Source of the DNA: VBDM01 sp035651815 | GTDB taxonomy: Bacteria > Pseudomonadota > Gammaproteobacteria > Burkholderiales > SG8-39 | Assembly (NCBI GenBank): GCA_035651815.1 | Contig: DASRFB010000029.1 | Location: 1-31,934, forward strand | Length of the DNA stretch: 31,934 bases | Reading direction: 5' to 3' | Notes under the pieces: model-generated | Database searches by the model: none | What the model was told of the DNA's origin: nothing | Seen by the model: the letters and a program-made list of their open reading frames with translations, nothing else | Position numbers and translations under genes: made by a program | Shown here: one piece after another, positions 25,123-31,934 of the stretch | How positions within the stretch are numbered: the stretch's first letter is position 1 | Layout of the letters: each line of letters starts with the position of its first letter

Positions 25123-25545
25123 CTACGGGCGCAGGCGCTTCACGTAAAAGTGCCGGGTCGCGCCCTTCGGCGAGCCCGAGATCCCGCCCAGGCGGCGGTA
25201 CCCGTGCTTCTCGTAGAACTTCGGCGCCTGGAACGAATAGGTGCTCAGATGCATGAGGCGGCTGCCGCGCCGCCGCGCGCGGCGCTCGGCCTCCGCGAGG
25301 AGCCTGCCGCCGAATCCCGCGCCGCGGGCGCGCGTCGACAGCCAGAGCAGCTCGATGTAGCTCTCGCGCCAGTACGACTGCAGGATCAGCCCGCCCAGCA
25401 ACCGGTCCTTTTCGTCCCGGACGCCGATCACGATGCGCGAATAGTTCAATCGGCCCGCGTGCTCGCGGTTGAACCTCACGAGCCCGGCCCACAGGGCGCG
25501 CGAGGCCGCGGCCGCATCCGCGCGCTCGATGACGATCCGCGCCAC
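25123..25545 (-). CDS. GNAT family N-acetyltransferase
   Basis: This 140-residue protein has a GNAT fold. The acetyl-CoA-binding motif A is LSTRARGAGFGGRLLAEAER (R/Q-x-x-G-x-G/A pattern), preceded by the central strand ELLWLS, and the C-terminal YEKHGYRRLGG is the usual GNAT motif B ending. It transfers an acetyl group from acetyl-CoA to an amine, with unknown acceptor. The GTG start (25543-25545) shares one base with the TAG of the amidohydrolase (TAGTG), so translation is probably coupled. Earlier in-frame sequence is antisense or amidohydrolase shadow. Confidence 0.85.
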   Translation of the reverse strand: MARIVIERADAAAASRALWAGLVRFNREHAGRLNYSRIVIGVRDEKDRLLGGLILQSYWRESYIELLWLSTRARGAGFGGRLLAEAERRARRRGSRLMHLSTYSFQAPKFYEKHGYRRLGGISGSPKGATRHFYVKRLRP

Positions 25546-26762
25546 TACGGCTCGGCGCGCGACCGATCCACCGCGGTCCCGCGCAGGACCACCGCCGAGA
25601 TGCGCCGCGTGTTCGTGATGTCGTCGAGGGGGCTGGCATCGAGCACGATGAAGTCGGCGCTCTTGCCCGCTTGCAGCGTGCCGGCGTCGGCCATGCGCAG
25701 GAACTCGGCGCCGTTGCGCGTCGCGGCGACCAGGACCTGCGCGGGCGTCATGCCCGCGATCACCATGTCCTGCATCTCCTCGTGCGGGCCCCAGGGCTTG
25801 TTGCCGTCGGTGCCGAGCACGATGCGCGCGCCCGCGGCGTTGAGGCGCGCGAGATTGCGCGCCTGGATGCCGTAGAAGGCCCGCGCCTTCGGGTCGTCCT
25901 TGTTGGCCTTCTCGAGCTTCGCGTATTCCTCGGGCGCGAGGCCCGGCTTCAGCCACGAGAGGTCGGTCTTTACGCCGCGCTCGGGCAGGTTCGGCGTGAG
26001 GACGAGCTCCGGATGCGCCTTCCACAGGGCGACGAACTCGTCGTCGATGTCGCGGTCGCGCACGCCGTGCGCGAAGGCGTCGATGTTCGCGTGCACCAGC
26101 CCCTTCGCGTCCTCGAGGTCGAAGAGGTGCGCGATCACACGGAGCTTGCGCTTGTGCGCCTCGTCGATGATCGCACCGTATATCTCGGGCGTGAGCTTGC
26201 GGTACTTGCCGTCGCGCGTGTCGACCCAGATCTTGATGATGTCGACCTGGCGCGCGGCGTCCTCGTCGACCGCCTTGCGGCCCTCGGCCGCGGTCGTGAC
26301 CCAGAAGGGCGCGGTCGTGCGCCCCGGCTCGGGCATCGTGATCCCGCGCCCGGCGCTGAAGAAGCGCGCCGTGCCGGGGAGCGCCTGCTTCCGGACGTCG
26401 AGCAGCTCGAAGCCGTCGAGGCCGAGGCTCAACGCAGCGCTCACGCCCCAGTAGGCGCGCTGGCGCAGGTCGCGCATCAGCCCGTCGCGCGTGGTGTTGA
26501 GGTGGACGTGCGTGTCGATGATCATCGGCATCACCGTCTTGCCGGCGAGATCGACGCGCTTCGCGCCCGCGGGCGCGTGCACGACGGCGCCCACCTGCAC
26601 GATCTTCGCGCCGTTGACCACGAACGTCCCGCGCTCGATCACGCGCCCGTCGCCGACGATCAGGCGCGCGCCCTCGTAGGCGGTGACCTGGGCGGAGGCG
26701 GGGAAAGCGAGAGCTGCGAGAAGAGCCAGGAGAACGGTTGCTGCGACCTCGATCCGGCGCAT
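25545..26762 (-). CDS. Exported metal-dependent amidohydrolase
   Basis: The 405-residue protein has a cleavable signal peptide (MRRIEVAATVLLALLAALAFPASA), so it acts in the periplasm or outside. The amidohydrolase site is complete: H85-x-H87 in DTHVHLN, K177 in IIKIWVDT (likely carbamylated metal bridge), H212 and H232 in IAHLF and FAHGV, and D319 in VLGTDGN. That pattern matches the imidazolonepropionase/prolidase-like branch; peptide, lactam or carbamate substrates are possible. The ATG is 5 nt after a strong AAGGAGG. It heads a minus-strand cluster with the acetyltransferase, the FAD monooxygenase and the ketopantoate reductase-like gene. Confidence 0.9.
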   Translation of the reverse strand: MRRIEVAATVLLALLAALAFPASAQVTAYEGARLIVGDGRVIERGTFVVNGAKIVQVGAVVHAPAGAKRVDLAGKTVMPMIIDTHVHLNTTRDGLMRDLRQRAYWGVSAALSLGLDGFELLDVRKQALPGTARFFSAGRGITMPEPGRTTAPFWVTTAAEGRKAVDEDAARQVDIIKIWVDTRDGKYRKLTPEIYGAIIDEAHKRKLRVIAHLFDLEDAKGLVHANIDAFAHGVRDRDIDDEFVALWKAHPELVLTPNLPERGVKTDLSWLKPGLAPEEYAKLEKANKDDPKARAFYGIQARNLARLNAAGARIVLGTDGNKPWGPHEEMQDMVIAGMTPAQVLVAATRNGAEFLRMADAGTLQAGKSADFIVLDASPLDDITNTRRISAVVLRGTAVDRSRAEP

Positions 26763-26831
26763 GGCGGCCTCCTTGTGTGGGGGTCGCGCAAGTATAACGA
26801 TCCGACGCCGACGCGACCGTCCGGGAACGAA

Positions 26832-27347
26832 ATGACCGCGGCCGCCGTCGAAACGGGCATGCCCGATTTCGTTTCCACCTACCGCCTCACCCACGAGGCG
26901 AGCCTCAAGATGATCCAGGCCGGCATCGCCAAGGCCGACGAGCTCGGCGCCAAGGTCGCGCTCGCCGTGGTCGACCAGAGCTGCCAGCTGATCGCGCTCG
27001 TGAAGATGGACGGCGCCAAGTTCTTCGCCCCGCGCACGACGATCAAGAAGGCGATCACGTCGGCGTCGCAGCGCCGCCCCACCGGCTACGCGGCCGAGAA
27101 GGACGTGCTGTCGATGCAGATCCGCATGGACGGGGATTTCACGAACGTCCCGGGGGGATTTCCCGTCGTGGTCGCGGGGCAGGTGATCGGCGCCGTCGCC
27201 GCCGGCGGCGCGAAGATCGAGGAGGACGTGATCGTCGCCGAGGCCGCGCTCGCGGCGCTCGAGCTGGCGGAGATCGAGGACGAGGGCCCGGACGAAAATG
27301 CCGCCGCGAGCGGGCGGCAGCCGGCTCAGGCGCCGACGCCCAGGTAG
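26832..27347 (+). CDS. GlcG/HbpS-family (DUF336) protein
   Basis: This 171-residue protein has the single-domain fold of GlcG/HbpS: LTHEASLKMIQAGIAKADEL near the start, VALAVVDQSCQLIALVKMDG in the middle and FPVVVAGQVIGAVAAGG then EEDVIVAEAALAAL at the end. HbpS of Streptomyces binds haem; GlcG is linked to glycolate genes; many homologues sit near aromatic or diol catabolism operons. The ATG at 26832 lies 9 codons before a second in-frame ATG at 26859, which begins nearer the conserved core. No strong ribosome binding site distinguishes them. The Asp/Glu-rich C-terminal tail overlaps the convergent livF gene by 22 bp. Confidence 0.85.
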   Translation: MTAAAVETGMPDFVSTYRLTHEASLKMIQAGIAKADELGAKVALAVVDQSCQLIALVKMDGAKFFAPRTTIKKAITSASQRRPTGYAAEKDVLSMQIRMDGDFTNVPGGFPVVVAGQVIGAVAAGGAKIEEDVIVAEAALAALELAEIEDEGPDENAAASGRQPAQAPTPR

Positions 27348-28024
27348 GTCGCCGTCACGCCCCGGTCGGCGCGCAGCGCGGCCGGCGTGCCCTCGAACAC
27401 GATCGCGCCGTGGTCGATGACGTAGACGCGGTCGGCGAGCGCGAGCGCCATCTCGGCGTTCTGCTCGACCAGCAGCATGCTGACGCGCTCCTGCTTCAGC
27501 TCGCGGATCGTGCTCATCACGGCGTCGACCACGAGCGGGGCGAGGCCTTGCGAGGGCTCGTCGAGCAGCAGCAGCTCGGGCCCGGTCATGAGCGCGCGGC
27601 CGATCGCGAGCATCTGCTGCTCGCCGCCCGAGAGCGAGCGCCCCTTCGATTCGAGGCGCGGGCCCAGGCCCGGGAAGCGCCCGAGCACGTCGTCCATCTG
27701 CCAGCGCGAGCCCGCGCGCCGCGCGATCGCGAGGTTCTCGCGCGCCGTGAGGTACGAGAAGATGCCGCGCGTCTCCGGGACCAGGGCGATGCCGAGGCGC
27801 GAGACGCGGTGCGGGTCGAGCCCGGCGATGTCGCGGCCCTTGAAGCGGATCTCCCCGCGCGCGGGCGGCGCGAGTCCGGCGATCGAGCGCATCGTGGTCG
27901 TCTTCCCGGCGCCGTTCCTTCCGAGCAGCGCCACGACCTCGCCTTCGGCGATGTCGAGCGACAGGCCGTGGAGGATGTGCCCGAGGCCGTAGTAGGTATC
28001 GATCGCCCGGAGCTCGAGGATCAT
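27326..28024 (-). CDS. livF: Branched-chain amino acid ABC transporter ATPase LivF
   Basis: The 232-residue ATPase has Walker A GRNGAGKTT, signature LSGGEQQML, Walker B LLLLDEPSQGL and the LLVEQN H-region typical of LivF. It powers import of branched-chain amino acids or related amides together with LivG and the LivHM channel. The ATG overlaps the livG TGA as ATGA, so translation is coupled. It is the last gene of the livKHMGF order. Confidence 0.95.
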   Translation of the reverse strand: MILELRAIDTYYGLGHILHGLSLDIAEGEVVALLGRNGAGKTTTMRSIAGLAPPARGEIRFKGRDIAGLDPHRVSRLGIALVPETRGIFSYLTARENLAIARRAGSRWQMDDVLGRFPGLGPRLESKGRSLSGGEQQMLAIGRALMTGPELLLLDEPSQGLAPLVVDAVMSTIRELKQERVSMLLVEQNAEMALALADRVYVIDHGAIVFEGTPAALRADRGVTATYLGVGA

Positions 28025-28770
28025 GCGGCCATCCCGCCGAGATAGGCGCGTCGCACCTCGGGGTTCGCCCGGATCTCCTCCGGGGAGCCCTCGGCGATCA
28101 GCCGGCCGAAATTCATCACCGAGACGCGGTCGGACACGCTCATGATGATGTCGATCTTGTGCTCGATCAGCACGATGGTGTAGCGGCGCTTGAGCGCGCG
28201 CACGAGCTCAACCATGCGGCGGGTCTCCTCGGGGGACAGCCCCGCGGCGGGCTCGTCGAGCAGCAGCACGCGCGGCGCGGCGGCGAGCGCGATGGCGAGC
28301 TCGAGCTGGCGCTGCTCGCCGTGCGAGATCGCGCGCGCCGCCTGCTCGGCCTTGTCGGCGAGCCCGACGTCGGCGAGCGCGGCGCGCGCGCGATCCTCGA
28401 CCTGCGGATAGCGCCCGCGCGGCCGCCACATCAGGCCGCGCCGCGAGCGGCCGGTCGCGAACGCGGCCACCCAGACGTTGTCGAGGAGCGAGAACGCCGG
28501 GAACACGTTCGTGCGCTGGAAGGAGCGCGCGAGGCCGAGGTGCGCGACGCGGTGCGCGGGAGCGCCGGTGATGTCGCGGCCGTCGAGGACGATGCTTCCC
28601 GAGTCCGGCGCGTAGGTCCCGGTGAGGAGGTTGAACAGCGTCGTCTTCCCGGCGCCGTTCGGCCCGATGACCGAATGCAGCGACCCGGCCTCGATCGCGA
28701 GACCGACGCCGTCGACCGCGGTCAGCGCGCCGAAGGCCTTGGTGAGGCCGCGCGTCTCGAGGAGCGCCAT
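28021..28770 (-). CDS. livG: Branched-chain amino acid ABC transporter ATPase LivG
   Basis: The 249-residue ATPase starts MALLETRGLTKAFGALTAVD and has Walker A GPNGAGKTT, a LivG-type ISHGEQRQLE signature, Walker B VLLLDEPAAGL and IEHKIDIIM. The ATG at 28768-28770 lies inside the livM reading frame, 49 bp before the livM stop, giving an unusually long same-strand overlap. Alternative later starts would delete the conserved N-terminal strand. Confidence 0.95.
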   Translation of the reverse strand: MALLETRGLTKAFGALTAVDGVGLAIEAGSLHSVIGPNGAGKTTLFNLLTGTYAPDSGSIVLDGRDITGAPAHRVAHLGLARSFQRTNVFPAFSLLDNVWVAAFATGRSRRGLMWRPRGRYPQVEDRARAALADVGLADKAEQAARAISHGEQRQLELAIALAAAPRVLLLDEPAAGLSPEETRRMVELVRALKRRYTIVLIEHKIDIIMSVSDRVSVMNFGRLIAEGSPEEIRANPEVRRAYLGGMAA

Positions 28771-29663
28771 GACAGGAAGCGCGACCAGGCCTCGACGACC
28801 CCGCCGCGGAAGTAGAGAACGACGACGACGAAGGCGACGCCGAGCAAGAGCGGCCAGCGTGCCCACACCGTGCTCACCGACTCCGAGAGCCAGATGAACA
28901 CCACCGAGCCGATGACGGGTCCGTAGAGCGATCCCGAGCCGCCGATCAGCGTCGCGAACACCACGTTGCCGGAGAAGACGAAGCCGATCGCCTCGAGCGG
29001 GACGATACCGAAGAGCGTCGCGTACAGCACGCCCGCCGCGCCCGAGAAGGCGCCGGCGATCACGAAGGCGAGCAGCTTGAAGCGGGCCACGTCGTAGCCC
29101 ACCGCCTCGGCGCGAGTCTCGTTCTCGCGGATCGCCTGGAGGATCCTGCCGAGGGGCGCGTCGACGATGCGCTTCATGACCGCGAGCGACGCGAGGAACA
29201 GCAGCGAGACGAGCGCGTAATACGCGACCGGGTCCGAAAAATCGATCCCGAGCATCGCCGGCCGCGGGATGCCGGGCATGCCGTCCTCGCCGCCCGTGAC
29301 GCTCGTCCACTGGTAGGCGACGAAGTAGAAGAGCTGGTTCAGCGCGAAGGTCAGCATGATGAAGTAGATGCCCGAGCGCTGCACGCACAGATAGCCGACC
29401 GCGAGCGCCGAGACGGCGCCCACGCCGGTCCCGGCGGCGAGCGCGACGAAGAGGTTCACCCCCCAGTGCTTGAGCATCCAGCCGGCGACGTAGGCCGCCG
29501 CGCCGAAAAACGTCGACTGGCCGAAGGAGAGCAGCCCGGTGTAGCCGAGCAGCAGGTTGCAGCCGAGCGCGAAGATCGCGAAGATCCAGATCTCCGCGGC
29601 GAGCGCGGGCCGAACGAAGAACGGCAGCGCCACAACCATCGCGAGAACGGCGAGGTTTCTCAT
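28722..29663 (-). CDS. livM: Branched-chain amino acid ABC transporter permease LivM
   Basis: The 313-residue protein has 9-10 membrane segments. LivM motifs include CNLLLGYTGLLSFGQSTFFG near residues 34-53, AIRENETRAEAVGYDVARFK as the EAA-like coupling helix (about 183-202) and VFATLIGGSGSLYGPVIGS. The C-terminal ~17 residues, rich in Ser and Arg, are encoded within livG. The start codon ATG (29661-29663) directly abuts a copy of the dispersed repeat, so no Shine-Dalgarno sequence precedes it. The mini-ORF ATG-ACA-TGA overlaps this start. Confidence 0.93.
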   Translation of the reverse strand: MRNLAVLAMVVALPFFVRPALAAEIWIFAIFALGCNLLLGYTGLLSFGQSTFFGAAAYVAGWMLKHWGVNLFVALAAGTGVGAVSALAVGYLCVQRSGIYFIMLTFALNQLFYFVAYQWTSVTGGEDGMPGIPRPAMLGIDFSDPVAYYALVSLLFLASLAVMKRIVDAPLGRILQAIRENETRAEAVGYDVARFKLLAFVIAGAFSGAAGVLYATLFGIVPLEAIGFVFSGNVVFATLIGGSGSLYGPVIGSVVFIWLSESVSTVWARWPLLLGVAFVVVVLYFRGGVVEAWSRFLSWRSSRRAASPRPSAR

Positions 29664-29701
29664 GTCATTCTGAGGAGCGCAGCGACGAAGAATCTGCTTT
29701 T
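29664..29701 (-). repeat. Dispersed repeat, copy 4 (ATTCT/AGAAT type, inverted)
   Basis: Reverse-complement orientation relative to copies 1-3. Its GTCAT end touches the livM start codon. The arms are ATTCT and AGAAT, as in copy 1. With copy 5 it forms an inverted pair. Confidence 0.9.
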
Positions 29702-29719
29702 CGACTTTGACGAAAAAGC

Positions 29720-29751
29720 AAAAGCAGATCCTTCGCTGCGCCCAGGATGAC
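29720..29751 (+). repeat. Dispersed repeat, copy 5 (ATCCT/AGGAT type, short loop)
   Basis: A 32-bp variant missing 6 bp of loop (loop TCGCTGCGCCC, 11 nt). It is inverted relative to copy 4 across an 18-bp spacer. Its GTCAT end is 8 bp downstream of the livH stop codon. Confidence 0.88.
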
Positions 29752-29759
29752 AGGCGTCA

Positions 29760-30617
29760 TCATCGGATCCCGAACAGGCCCTGCGGGCGCACGACGAGCA
29801 CCGCGGCCATGACGAGATAGATCACCGCGACCGACGCCTCGGTCCAGTACGCCGCGACCACCGCCTGCGCCACGCCGATCAGCAGGCCGGCCGCGATCGC
29901 GCCGAGCACGTTGCCCATGCCCCCGAGCGCGACGACGACGAAGGCGATGCCGAGCATGTCGACGCCCATGCCGGGCGAGAGCCCGCGGATGGGCGCCGTC
30001 AGCGCGCCGGCGACGCCCGCGAGCCACGCGCCCAAGGCGAACGCGACGGTGAACAGCCGGTGGATGTCGATGCCGAGCAGCGACACCATCTCCTTGTTCT
30101 CGATGCCGGCGCGCATGATCGCGCCGTAGCGCGTCTTCTCGAGGAAGAGCCAGGTGCCGACGACGAGCAGCCCCGCCGCCGCCATCACGAACAGCCGGTA
30201 CTTCGGGTAGAAGGTGAACCCGAGGTCGACGCCGCCGCGCAGGACGGGCGGCGGGAGCTGGCTGATCCCGACCGGGCCCCAGATCAGGATGATGGTCTCG
30301 GCGAGGATCAGCGACAGCCCGAAGGTGAAGAGCAGCTGGTAGTCGTGCCCCGCGGCGTAGAGCCTGCGGATCCCGGCGTACTCGATCGCGAGGCCGAGCA
30401 GCGCGACGCCGAGCGGCGCGACGACCAGCGCGAGCCAGAAGTTGCCGGTCGCGCCGATCGCGCTCACCGTGAGATAGGCGCCGACCGCGAACAGCGCGCC
30501 GTGCGCGAAGTTCGGGATGTTGAGGATGCCGGCGATCAGCGCGAGCCCCAGGCCCATCAGGGCATAGAGCATCCCGGTCGCGATCCCGTTGAGGATCTGG
30601 CCCGCGAGCAGCGTCAA
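29760..30617 (-). CDS. livH: Branched-chain amino acid ABC transporter permease LivH
   Basis: The 285-residue permease has about 8 membrane segments and LivH motifs: LNGIATGMLYALMGLGLALI at the start, NIPNFAHGALFAVGAYL, the coupling region TRYGAIMRAGIENKEMVSLLGI (positions about 165-186) and VVALGGMGNVLGAIAAGLLI. It forms the transmembrane channel with LivM. It starts 13 nt after the livK stop. The 97-bp gap to livM is almost wholly an inverted repeat pair. Confidence 0.95.
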   Translation of the reverse strand: MTLLAGQILNGIATGMLYALMGLGLALIAGILNIPNFAHGALFAVGAYLTVSAIGATGNFWLALVVAPLGVALLGLAIEYAGIRRLYAAGHDYQLLFTFGLSLILAETIILIWGPVGISQLPPPVLRGGVDLGFTFYPKYRLFVMAAAGLLVVGTWLFLEKTRYGAIMRAGIENKEMVSLLGIDIHRLFTVAFALGAWLAGVAGALTAPIRGLSPGMGVDMLGIAFVVVALGGMGNVLGAIAAGLLIGVAQAVVAAYWTEASVAVIYLVMAAVLVVRPQGLFGIR

Positions 30618-30630
30618 AGCGGGCCCGGCT

Positions 30631-31848
30631 CTAGAAGGCGCCGATGTCCTTGCAGCTCGCGTACTCCTTCGGCAGCGGCGTGTCGCCGGTGGCGACGATG
30701 TCGGCGAGATCGAGCTCGTGCTTCATCGCGGACTTCTTTTTGCACCGGAGAAAGAAGTACGGCCTGAGGGTCTGGTGCGTGGCGCCGTCCACACGCATCG
30801 GCCCGACCACGTCGTTGATCTCGAGCGTCTCGAGCGCGCGGATCACCGCCTGCGTGTCGTCGGACTTGGCCTTGTCGAAGCCGGCGAGCAGCATGCGCGT
30901 CATCGAATAGGCCGAGGAGGGCGCGTAGCCCGGCGGCGTCTTGAACTTCGACTGGTAGCTCGCCGCGAAGCGCTTCGCGACGGGCGTGTCGACGGTGTAG
31001 TAGAAATTCGTCCCGACCCACAGGTTCTCGCGGATCTCGGGCGAGAGCTGGATCAGCTCCTCGACGCCCGAGGACCACGACATGATGAGCGGTACCTTCG
31101 GCGTCAGGCCGAAGTTGAAGATCTCGCGCGCGCCCGCGACCGCGTCGCCGCCGAAGTTGACCATCGCCACGACGTCGGGCCGGTTCGCCGCGGCCTTCTG
31201 CACGTAGTTCGAGAACTCGCGCTCGCCGAGCGGGTGGCGGTCGGCGCCGACGAACTCGATGCCGTGCGTCTTGCCGACCTCCTTCACGTACTTCTCGACC
31301 GACCAGCCGAAGGCGTAGTCGGCGACGAGCAGGTGCCAGCGCTTGGCCCTGGGGTTCGCCTTCATGAAGTTGTCGACTACGGTCTTGGCCGCGGTGTAGG
31401 GGCTCGCCGCCCACTGGAACGAGTAGCGGTGGCAACGGCTGCCCGAGATGTCCTCGGTGCCGCCCGAGAAGAGGTGCACGACCTTCTTGCGCTTGGCCAC
31501 CTCGGATACGGCCAGCGCCACGCCCGAGGACCAGGGTCCGATCATGAAGCGCGCGCCTTCGCCGTCGATCGCCTCCTCGGCGCGCCGCGTCGAGGTGCCG
31601 GCCTGGGTCGCGCCGTCGCGCGTGATGTACTTGATCGGCTGGCCGAGGATTTTCATGCCGCGCTCATCGAGCGCCATGCGCATGCCGCGGTCGTTGAGCG
31701 GCCCGACGTCGGCAAAGGCGCCGGTCTGGTCCCACAGGCCGAGGATCACGACCTCCTTCGCCTGCGGCCGCACGATCGCCGGAAAGCCGAGCGCCGCGAC
31801 GCCCGCGGTGGCCGCCTTGAGTACTGTCCTGCGCTTCTGCTCAGCCAT
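30631..31848 (-). CDS. livK: Branched-chain amino acid-type ABC substrate-binding protein with Tat-like signal
   Basis: The 405-residue protein has a twin-arginine-like signal (QKRRTVLKAATAGVAALGFP), which would export it folded via Tat. The mature part is a type I periplasmic-binding fold: VVILGLWDQTGAFADVGPLN, RDGATQAGTSTRRAEEAI, FMIGPWSSGVALAVSEVAKR and YAFGWSVEKYVKEVGKTHG. Ligands of this family range from Leu/Ile/Val to amides and aromatic acids, so the true ligand is open. GGAGGAGGAG precedes the ATG. It is first in the livKHMGF operon, probably controlled by the upstream 86 bp, part of which lies beyond the edge. Confidence 0.93.
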   Translation of the reverse strand: MAEQKRRTVLKAATAGVAALGFPAIVRPQAKEVVILGLWDQTGAFADVGPLNDRGMRMALDERGMKILGQPIKYITRDGATQAGTSTRRAEEAIDGEGARFMIGPWSSGVALAVSEVAKRKKVVHLFSGGTEDISGSRCHRYSFQWAASPYTAAKTVVDNFMKANPRAKRWHLLVADYAFGWSVEKYVKEVGKTHGIEFVGADRHPLGEREFSNYVQKAAANRPDVVAMVNFGGDAVAGAREIFNFGLTPKVPLIMSWSSGVEELIQLSPEIRENLWVGTNFYYTVDTPVAKRFAASYQSKFKTPPGYAPSSAYSMTRMLLAGFDKAKSDDTQAVIRALETLEINDVVGPMRVDGATHQTLRPYFFLRCKKKSAMKHELDLADIVATGDTPLPKEYASCKDIGAF

Positions 31849-31881
31849 CTTCTCCTCCTCCGGAAAGCCGGCAGCGTACTG

Positions 31882-31906
31882 GAATTCGGGGTCAGGGCCG
31901 TAATTC
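31882..31906. repeat. Short bulged palindrome upstream of livK
   Basis: GAATTCGG and CCG-T-AATTC flank GGTCAGGG, forming an 8-bp stem with one bulged T. It lies 34 bp upstream of the livK start. It could be a regulator site or the remnant of a REP-type element. Confidence 0.35.
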
Positions 31907-31934
31907 GTTTCGACCGACCGCGCTCACGGCCTGG

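Overview
The window is very GC-rich chromosomal DNA, almost fully coding. It carries two orphan Bug-type receptors of the tripartite tricarboxylate transporter (TTT) family, a complete livKHMGF branched-chain amino acid ABC operon, YceH, PBP1B, a DUF3047 lipoprotein and a YadGH-type exporter. This set, with C/T-A-A-A-C-T style -10 boxes, points to a betaproteobacterium (Burkholderiales-like). That placement is inferred from gene content. No rRNA, tRNA, CRISPR array, phage gene, transposase or insertion sequence was found.

Layout. 1-3.6 kb: 5' end of a penicillin-binding protein 1B gene leaving the left edge, a thioredoxin-like gene, then minus-strand genes for a family 2 glycosyltransferase, YceH and an MFS transporter, whose spacers consist largely of a 38-bp dispersed repeat. 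3.7-6.1 kb: a PAS-histidine kinase-receiver hybrid and a DUF3047 lipoprotein. 6.2-8.9 kb: a plus-strand catabolic cluster with a mandelate racemase-type enolase, a 38-residue basic peptide, a divergent Bug receptor and a DUF427 protein. 8.9-13.0 kb (minus): a tightly overlapping set of a signal-less NMT1-like protein, YadG-like ATPase, YadH-like permease and exonuclease III, followed by an orphan ParA-type ATPase. 13.2-14.7 kb: two coupled class II aldolase paralogues ending in a strong bidirectional terminator. 14.7-17.5 kb: a B12-binding radical SAM enzyme diverging from a second Bug receptor.

17.6-22.3 kb: a haem-sensor GGDEF/EAL protein, a shikimate dehydrogenase homologue with an altered substrate motif, a glycosyltransferase-like protein and a small Cys-rich protein. 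22.3-26.8 kb (minus): an exported amidohydrolase, a GNAT acetyltransferase, an FAD aromatic monooxygenase and a ketopantoate-reductase-like oxidoreductase, probably one catabolic operon. 26.8-31.9 kb: a GlcG/HbpS-like protein, then livF, livG, livM, livH and livK (minus), with an inverted pair of the dispersed repeat filling the livH-livM gap.

Together the genes describe an organic-acid and aromatic scavenger with several solute receptors, sugar-acid and aromatic catabolic enzymes, and c-di-GMP and two-component signalling. No complete undescribed system is evident. The most unusual signal is the repeat family. Its five copies carry either ATTCT/AGAAT or ATCCT/AGGAT arms, never a mixture, and four GTCAT ends lie 2-8 nt after stop codons.
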